From assembly GCA_029260295.1 (NCBI GenBank), contig JAJDDN010000002.1:124001-188000 (forward strand): a DNA stretch of 64,000 nucleotides. Reading direction: 5' to 3'. This DNA comes from Phycisphaerales bacterium (lineage in GTDB: Bacteria > Planctomycetota > Phycisphaerae > Phycisphaerales > UBA1924). Shown in pieces: positions 59,605-64,000 of the stretch. The notes under the pieces were generated by a model, which saw only the letters and a list, made by a program, of their open reading frames with translations, did not search any database and was not told where the DNA came from. The translations under genes and the position numbers were made by a program. Every line of letters starts with the position of its first letter. The stretch's first letter is position 1.

Positions 59605-60849
59605 ATGCGGAATGTCTTTGATCAGTACACACAGCAAGAAAACAAACTCACCCATGCACTGATTTGTACTCTTGCTGCTGATCGCAGTTTGCTCAAGCCA
59701 TTTCTCAAATGGGCGGATTGTAAAGACATCCCGAATCCAAAATCACTCTTTATAACTGAACAACAGATTCCGGGGACGGCTGTATCTGGCGACGATGAAG
59801 AAGGCAAAGGGTTGCCTGACGGCTGTGTGTATTCTGAGCTCGGGTGGGCTCTTCTTATTGAATCGAAAGTTAGTTCAAAGATCAGCACGAATCAGCTCAA
59901 GCGTCATTTCTCTACAGCGGTTCGGCATGGATTTGAGAAACCGTATTTGTTGATTCTTTCTGTTGATGATCCGCCAAAGAATTTGCCACAGAGAGCGACG
60001 CATCGGGCTTGGCGAGATGTGTATGTTTGGTTTCGGAGGCATGCCGGATCATCGTCTTGGGCTCGGACATTTACTGACTATATGGAGATCTTTGAATCGC
60101 GGATGATCGCGGAGGATTACTCCATTCGAGGGACTTTGACCATGTTTGATGGACTGCGATTCGATTCTGAGAACCCGTACACTTATCGCGAAGGGAAACG
60201 GCTGATCCGATTGCTTGGTGATGAGTTACAGCACCGGGATGATTTGCAGGAGTTTGGGGTTGATCCAAAGGGCAAGAGGCGGGGAGCAATCACCGGGAGA
60301 GCGGGTGCTGGTGTATGGGATTTTATGCCGCTTCAAATAGCACGAAACGCAAAGAACTTTACCGATTATCCACACCTGACAATGGCTATTCGCCAAGACA
60401 ATACTGGAGCGGCGATCACGATCCCGAACGGTGTCCGAGGCGGCTTTAAAAACAAACTCAGCGACTTGGGCGAACCCGGATTTATCCAGTTGTTATCAAC
60501 AATTGAGCACCGACTCCAACTCGCGATAAGTGATTCCCCAACTGCCAAAGCCACTGTTTACGCGATCCAACGCCACTATCCGAGTCAACGATCGGCGGGA
60601 ATTAAGGACGCACGCATCGAAGCCGACCTCGAAACAATCATTCCCGGTAAAGAATCGGGCGTGAAATATCAACCACAGTGGGCTGAAGCGATCTATCAAA
60701 TCATGACCAATAAACGATCAAACATCCAGCTCGGGATCGAGGTTGTTTTTTCCTATGAGTGCCCGGTGATTCAATCGCCTGAGGCGGTCGAACTGTTTGC
60801 AAAATCATTTATTGCTATGAAGCCGATGATTGATTTTGTTTTGGAATAG
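59605..60849 (+). CDS. PD-(D/E)XK nuclease-like protein, AT-rich singleton
   Basis: 414 residues. Near residue 70-90 the pattern LPDGCVYSELGWALLIESKV gives P-D...E-x-K, a clean PD-(D/E)XK active site. The N-terminus DQYTQQENKLTHALICTLAA matches the Q-x-x-E-N-x-x-T-x-A-L helix that opens this group of restriction-endonuclease-like proteins. No methyltransferase or helicase lies alongside. The remainder is not recognised. Codon use is visibly AT-richer than its neighbours, and three palindromic elements follow directly. A phage-defence role is plausible but inferred. Confidence 0.8.
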   Translation: MRNVFDQYTQQENKLTHALICTLAADRSLLKPFLKWADCKDIPNPKSLFITEQQIPGTAVSGDDEEGKGLPDGCVYSELGWALLIESKVSSKISTNQLKRHFSTAVRHGFEKPYLLILSVDDPPKNLPQRATHRAWRDVYVWFRRHAGSSSWARTFTDYMEIFESRMIAEDYSIRGTLTMFDGLRFDSENPYTYREGKRLIRLLGDELQHRDDLQEFGVDPKGKRRGAITGRAGAGVWDFMPLQIARNAKNFTDYPHLTMAIRQDNTGAAITIPNGVRGGFKNKLSDLGEPGFIQLLSTIEHRLQLAISDSPTAKATVYAIQRHYPSQRSAGIKDARIEADLETIIPGKESGVKYQPQWAEAIYQIMTNKRSNIQLGIEVVFSYECPVIQSPEAVELFAKSFIAMKPMIDFVLE

Positions 60850-60854
60850 TTCCG

Positions 60855-61005
60855 AAGACACTACTGCGCCGCCCCCCAAATCGGCGAGTCGTGGTGCCCA
60901 AATGAAGAGAAGACCCGAATCACCGAAGACGGTGAGACGGGGCACCCGACGGTGGTGGTGAATCCAAGACCTCCTTTACCCGAAGCGGGGTAAAGGAGGG
61001 CACCC
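60855..61005 (-). repeat. Three palindromic elements (PE family)
   Basis: 60855-60899: arms CACTACTGCGCC / GGCGAGTCGTGG with an enlarged loop. 60910-60947: AAGACCCG, core CACCGAAGACGGTG, end GGCACCC. 60966-61005: arms CTCCTTTACCC / GGGGTAAAGGAG with loop GAAGC, GGCACCC. All three read in the same direction. Confidence 0.85.
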
Positions 61006-61014
61006 AGAGCAGAG

Positions 61015-61584
61015 TTAGAAATCGGTGGTGGATGGGTGGTAGGTTGGGTCGAGTTGTTCGATGAGGCGTTCGGTGTATCGCCAGGCGTTGAGGTGGGTTC
61101 GGATGTCTTGCTTGATCTGGTTCGCGGCGGTGGGATCGGCTTGGATTTGGTTGAAGAGTGTGGTGATGGTGGCGATGGTCTTTGTGCGTTCATCGTTGGT
61201 CCAGGATTGCCAGCGGGGTCTTGCTTCGGTGGGGTCTGTTTGGAGTTCTTCTTCGATTTGGGTTCTGAGTTCCATCATGTGCATGAGGAAGCCGTCGGGG
61301 AGGGATTTGTCTTTGGGGGAGGGGCCGGCGGCGAGTTGGAGCATGAGGTTGGCTCTTGCTTCGTCGTTCAAAAGTGTGTCGCGGGCTTGGTTGAGGGTGG
61401 CGGGGTCGAGTGCGGGGGAATCTGATGTGGCGTTTTGAGACACCAGATCGGGGTGGGCTGTGGATAGTTTTTGGAGGTAGGCGTGTTGGATCTGGTCTGG
61501 GGATGTGGTGAAAGTGGGCTCGATGCCGAGGATTTGGAAGGGGTTTGGAGATTTTTGTGCGTCGTTTGTCATTGATGGGGCCAT
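61015..61584 (-). CDS. hscB: HscB-like iron-sulfur co-chaperone
   Basis: 189 residues from 61584 (61572 also possible; no strong ribosome site). N-terminal J domain: NPFQILGIEPTFTTSPDQIQ, with the HPD motif in KLSTAHPDLVSQ. The C-terminal helical part has LPDGFLMHMMELRTQIEE, the signature by which HscB contacts IscU. It delivers the Fe-S scaffold to HscA. The isc genes are not in the window. Divergent from the racemase-like gene. Confidence 0.88.
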   Translation of the reverse strand: MAPSMTNDAQKSPNPFQILGIEPTFTTSPDQIQHAYLQKLSTAHPDLVSQNATSDSPALDPATLNQARDTLLNDEARANLMLQLAAGPSPKDKSLPDGFLMHMMELRTQIEEELQTDPTEARPRWQSWTNDERTKTIATITTLFNQIQADPTAANQIKQDIRTHLNAWRYTERLIEQLDPTYHPSTTDF

Positions 61585-61714
61585 GGATTGGAGTATAGGT
61601 TTGACAGATGGGCTCTGATCGGGGATGATAGGGTGTTGGGCAGTGAGGCCCGGCATCATTGACAGCGTGCATTTCGATTGATTATTCGTATCGTTGGGTT
61701 GAAAGGATTTGATC

Positions 61715-62404
61715 TTGACCAAGCATATTGGCATTGTGGCGGTGAGCCCTGAAGGGGCGGCGTGTTGCTACCGGCAGTTGTTTCGGCATGCGTCGGTGAA
61801 GCTGCCTGCGGATCAGCATCCGGTGGTTTCTATTTATAACATTCCGCTCGCTCTGTATATTCAGGCGGTCCGGAACGACAACTGGCGGCTGGTCGGACAG
61901 ATGCTTCAGGAGTCGGCTCAGAAGCTGGCTGATATCGGGGCCGAGTTCTGCTTTACTCCGGACAACGCGGTGCAGCATGCGGTGCAGCTCGCGGATGTGA
62001 ACTCGCCGATTCCTTGGATCAAGATGACCGATGCGGTGGCCGACGCGATCTCGCGTGATGAGCGGAAGGTTGTTGGGGTGATTGGGACCAAGTATGTGAC
62101 CTCCGGGTCGGTGTACCAGACGGATCTTGGGATCAAGGGGATTAAGTTGGTTCGCCCGAGTGATGAGGACGCGGAGGTGATCGATGGGATCATCTTTGAC
62201 GAGCTGATCTATGGCGGGATCTGCGATGACTCTCGCGCCAAGGTGATGGGGGTTGTGGACCGGTTTGTGGAGCGTGGGTGCGAGGGGTTGATCTTGGGGT
62301 GCAGCGAAGCGCCGTTGATGATTTCGGCGACGACTTCGCCGCTGCCTTTGTATGATGCTTCGGACATTATTGCGGAGCGGGCGATGGAGTTTGCGGTGGG
62401 GTGA
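61715..62404 (+). CDS. Aspartate/glutamate racemase-like protein
   Basis: 229 residues from a TTG at 61715 (GAAAGGA lies 7 bp upstream; a TTG at 61709 is too close). Two-domain racemase fold: HIGIVAVSPEGAACCYRQLF, then FTPDNAVQHAVQ and LGCSEAPLMISAT. Catalytic racemases use a Cys in each of two motifs (CNTAH and LGCTEL); here the first position is Asp/Asn (PDNAVQH) and only the second Cys is kept. Related single-Cys members exist. True racemase activity is doubtful; a decarboxylase or isomerase role is possible. Confidence 0.8.
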   Translation: MTKHIGIVAVSPEGAACCYRQLFRHASVKLPADQHPVVSIYNIPLALYIQAVRNDNWRLVGQMLQESAQKLADIGAEFCFTPDNAVQHAVQLADVNSPIPWIKMTDAVADAISRDERKVVGVIGTKYVTSGSVYQTDLGIKGIKLVRPSDEDAEVIDGIIFDELIYGGICDDSRAKVMGVVDRFVERGCEGLILGCSEAPLMISATTSPLPLYDASDIIAERAMEFAVG

Positions 62405-62406
62405 AG

Positions 62407-62440
62407 AGGGGACTGGCCATTAGCCATTGGCCAATGGGGG
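62407..62440. repeat. Repeat R4 (TGGCCATTAGCCATTGGCCA)
   Basis: Degenerate copy of the GGCTAGTGGCCAGTGG motif found at 26967, 31761 and 35612. Confidence 0.5.
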
Positions 62441-62466
62441 GAGAGAAGAGAGCTCGAGCGGTTCTT

Positions 62467-62560
62467 GTTCGTGCTTTGCCGAAGACGGTCAAAGCACGGC
62501 ACCCCAAGTTGCAGGTTGTTTGAAGACACTACTGCGCCGAAGCGGCGAGTAGTGGCACCC
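62467..62560 (-). repeat. Two palindromic elements (PE family)
   Basis: 62467-62504: arms CGTGCTTTG / CAAAGCACG, core CCGAAGACGG, GGCACCC. 62523-62560: AAGACACTACTGCGCC / GGCGAGTAGTGGCACCC with loop GAAGC. The second lies 4 bp before the hydrolase stop. Confidence 0.85.
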
Positions 62561-62563
62561 TTT

Positions 62564-63466
62564 TTAAAACGAGTTGATGAAATCTTGGATGGCTTGTGTG
62601 GCTTGCTCGGTGAAGTCTGGGGTGGTCCAGATGTTGTTGTGGCCGGCTTCTTTGATTTCTAGGAGGGTGGCGTTTGGGGTGGCGGCGGCGATTGCTTTTG
62701 CGTCGGCTAATGGGGAGACGGGGTCTTGTTGGCCGTGGATTATTAGGAGGGGGACGGGGAGGTTTTTTGCGATTTGGGTGCGGTCGAAGCCGGTCCACTT
62801 TGGGCCAACGCCTTTGAGGATTCCGATGAGGGTGATGGCGGGTTTGAGGTTGAAGTGGGTTGGGAGGCCTCTTAGGTGGATGACATTGCGTGCGGGGGTG
62901 ATGGCGTGGGTGTAGGGGGATTCAGCAATGACGGCTTTGATGTTGTGCTGGGTTGAGAAGTCTTTGGCGGTTTGAAGTGCGATGCCGGCGCCCATAGACC
63001 AGCCGAAGATTATGGTGGGTTTGGGTTCGTCGAGTGAGGATAAGAGTGTGTCGATGTCTTGGTGTTCGGAGGTGCCCATTTGGGAGTTGCCGGCGGATTC
63101 ACCGTGGCCGGGGAGGTCGATGGTGATGATTTCGGAGGCGAGGTTTGCGAGGTGCGGGATTCTTGGGAGTGCACCGATGGAGGAGGAGCCCCAGCCGTGG
63201 ATGAGGACGATGCGGGGGCCTGTTGGGTTGAGGGCTTTGATTTTCCAGGCCATCAGCGTTTGGTTGTTTGATTTGAGTTCGATTTGTTCGTATTCGAGGG
63301 GTTGGTCGAGTTCGGAGGGGTCGCCGGGGAATCCGCGCCAGAGTGCCCAGGCGTAGGTTCGCTTTGGGGGGTGGAGGAGGGACCATGCGGTGTAGAGGAC
63401 CGTGATGGTCCAGAACCCGAGGGCGCCGATGGTGAGGAGTTGGAGGAGGCCGAGCCATGCTGGCAT
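62564..63466 (-). CDS. Membrane-anchored alpha/beta hydrolase
   Basis: 300 residues. N-terminal membrane segment (LLQLLTIGALGFWTITVLYTA), then an alpha/beta hydrolase core: VLIHGWGSSSIGA (oxyanion HGWG), the nucleophile Ser in IIFGWSMGAGIAL, catalytic Asp in LLIIHGQQDPVSP and His in IKEAGHNNIW. Lid region between residues 190 and 240. Probably a membrane-tethered esterase or lipase. Its stop is 3 bp from the site-2 protease stop, so the two are separate units reading toward each other's flank. Confidence 0.88.
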   Translation of the reverse strand: MPAWLGLLQLLTIGALGFWTITVLYTAWSLLHPPKRTYAWALWRGFPGDPSELDQPLEYEQIELKSNNQTLMAWKIKALNPTGPRIVLIHGWGSSSIGALPRIPHLANLASEIITIDLPGHGESAGNSQMGTSEHQDIDTLLSSLDEPKPTIIFGWSMGAGIALQTAKDFSTQHNIKAVIAESPYTHAITPARNVIHLRGLPTHFNLKPAITLIGILKGVGPKWTGFDRTQIAKNLPVPLLIIHGQQDPVSPLADAKAIAAATPNATLLEIKEAGHNNIWTTPDFTEQATQAIQDFINSF

Positions 63467-63469
63467 GGG

Positions 63470-64000
63470 TTAGAAACCTACCAAGGATTTGATGTCGTTG
63501 AAGGTAACGAGGAGGAACATGCTCGCGATGAAGAGGAGCCCGGCCATGGTGACGGCGTTTTGGATGATGATGGGGATTGGTTTGCCTCGGACCCATTCGT
63601 AGATGAGGAAGAGGAACTGTCCGCCGTCGACGATTGGGAGTGGGAGGAAGTTGATGACGGCGAGGTTGATGGAGATGAGGCCCATGAAGAAAAGGACCTT
63701 GATGAACCCTTCGTCGGCGATCATGGTGCCGATGTGTGCGATGCCTACGGGGCCTTTGAGGTGTTCTACTTTGACGGTGCCCTGGGAGAGTCTTAGGAAG
63801 GTGAGGTAGGTTTGGAGCATGACTCTTCTGGATTCGTGGAATCCTCTGCCTACGGCGTCGATTGGGCTGGTGGCTTTGTCGATTTGTTGGACAGGGAGGA
63901 AGAGGGTGGACATGTCTGGGCCGCCGGGCCAGCGGGTGGTGAAGTGATGGAGGCGAGCGAGTTTGCTGCCTTGCATGGAAACAAATCGCTCTGTGGGCCC
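63470..64000 (-). CDS. Site-2 protease (RseP-like), C-terminal part
   Basis: The reading frame is open to the end of the window; 176 codons are present. A PDZ tail is followed by GPVGIAHIGTMIADEGFIKVLFFMGLISINLAVINFLPLPIVDGGQFLFLIYEW, here as INLAVINFLPLPIVDGGQ, carrying the NxxPxPxxDG motif of M50 intramembrane proteases, and two more membrane helices. The HExxH part and signal for the substrate lie outside the window. Acts on membrane-anchored regulators such as anti-sigma factors. Confidence 0.88.
   Translation of the reverse strand, partial: GPTERFVSMQGSKLARLHHFTTRWPGGPDMSTLFLPVQQIDKATSPIDAVGRGFHESRRVMLQTYLTFLRLSQGTVKVEHLKGPVGIAHIGTMIADEGFIKVLFFMGLISINLAVINFLPLPIVDGGQFLFLIYEWVRGKPIPIIIQNAVTMAGLLFIASMFLLVTFNDIKSLVGF

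Noticed and set aside
60366..60374. TTATCCACA, a perfect DnaA box
   Set aside because: A single copy inside a coding sequence with no cluster or AT-rich unwinding region; expected by chance in 64 kb. It does not mark the origin by itself.
4011..62560. Palindromic elements as ordinary terminators only
   Set aside because: Some may end transcription, but many lack a T-run, lie in clusters of two to seven, face both ways, and some are flanked by target duplications, which simple terminators do not explain.

Overview
The window looks like chromosomal DNA from a planctomycete, most likely class Phycisphaerae. The evidence is: a prepilin-type pseudopilin with a planctomycete-style C-terminus; PEP-CTERM-like secreted proteins ending in PAPS...RRRR; a secreted metalloprotease with dockerin-like EF-hand repeats; several small membrane proteins with a CGYxLxGL...CPEC zinc ribbon; and GC-rich coding sequence biased to C/G third positions. 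These are family-level inferences; no search was run. No rRNA, tRNA, CRISPR array or transposase gene was seen.

Layout. 1-2.8 kb: lipoprotein start, an AT-rich nuclease-like singleton, isocitrate dehydrogenase. 3-16 kb: M28 peptidase, ribosomal protein L21, DUF2202 protein, TypA, an ECF sigma / anti-sigma / secreted-protein operon, a B12-domain protein, UbiE/MenG, an M48 protease and a solute-binding protein. 16-29 kb: IspG, metzincin protease, GNAT, a Fur-family regulator with an operator on its own start codon, DeoC with a rhodanese lipoprotein, a DsbD-N-like/redoxin pair, a PadR/HAAS pair, PrpD, a small membrane protein. 29-42.7 kb: a repeat-rich PDZ protein, pseudopilin, thiolase with a cassette in its 3' end, SDR, Hpt, two tandem PEP-CTERM proteins, DHFR, a TPR/HExxH/PDZ protein, another PEP-CTERM protein. 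42.8-49 kb: an MmeI-like restriction-modification gene bracketed by palindromic-repeat arrays, then PurN, thioesterase, CoaD (carrying a parS-like site) and PurQ. 49-64 kb: DUF1015, a GIY-YIG-like singleton, HflX, an ArfB-like factor, TsaD with a repeat-derived insertion, a C-terminal processing protease, a thioredoxin, two CNNM/CBS membrane proteins, a PD-ExK singleton, HscB, a racemase-like protein, an alpha/beta hydrolase and the end of a site-2 protease.

The most unusual content is intergenic. About 32 copies of a 35-45 bp palindromic element start with GGGTGCC and usually end with TCTT around a GCC-GTCTTC-GGC core. Their stem arms differ from copy to copy but stay complementary, so structure rather than sequence is conserved. 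At two neighbouring genes (purN and the restriction-modification gene) the elements alternate with extra copies of the gene's own 3' end, as if insertion duplicated 30-60 bp of target and rebuilt the gene end. A third gene, the thiolase, carries a similar 24 bp 3'-end duplication around a one-gene cassette. Two further G-rich repeat families are also present; one copy sits in frame inside tsaD. The 16 bp palindrome TGTTCCACGTGGAACA in coaD matches a known bacterial parS sequence and suggests the window lies near the replication origin.
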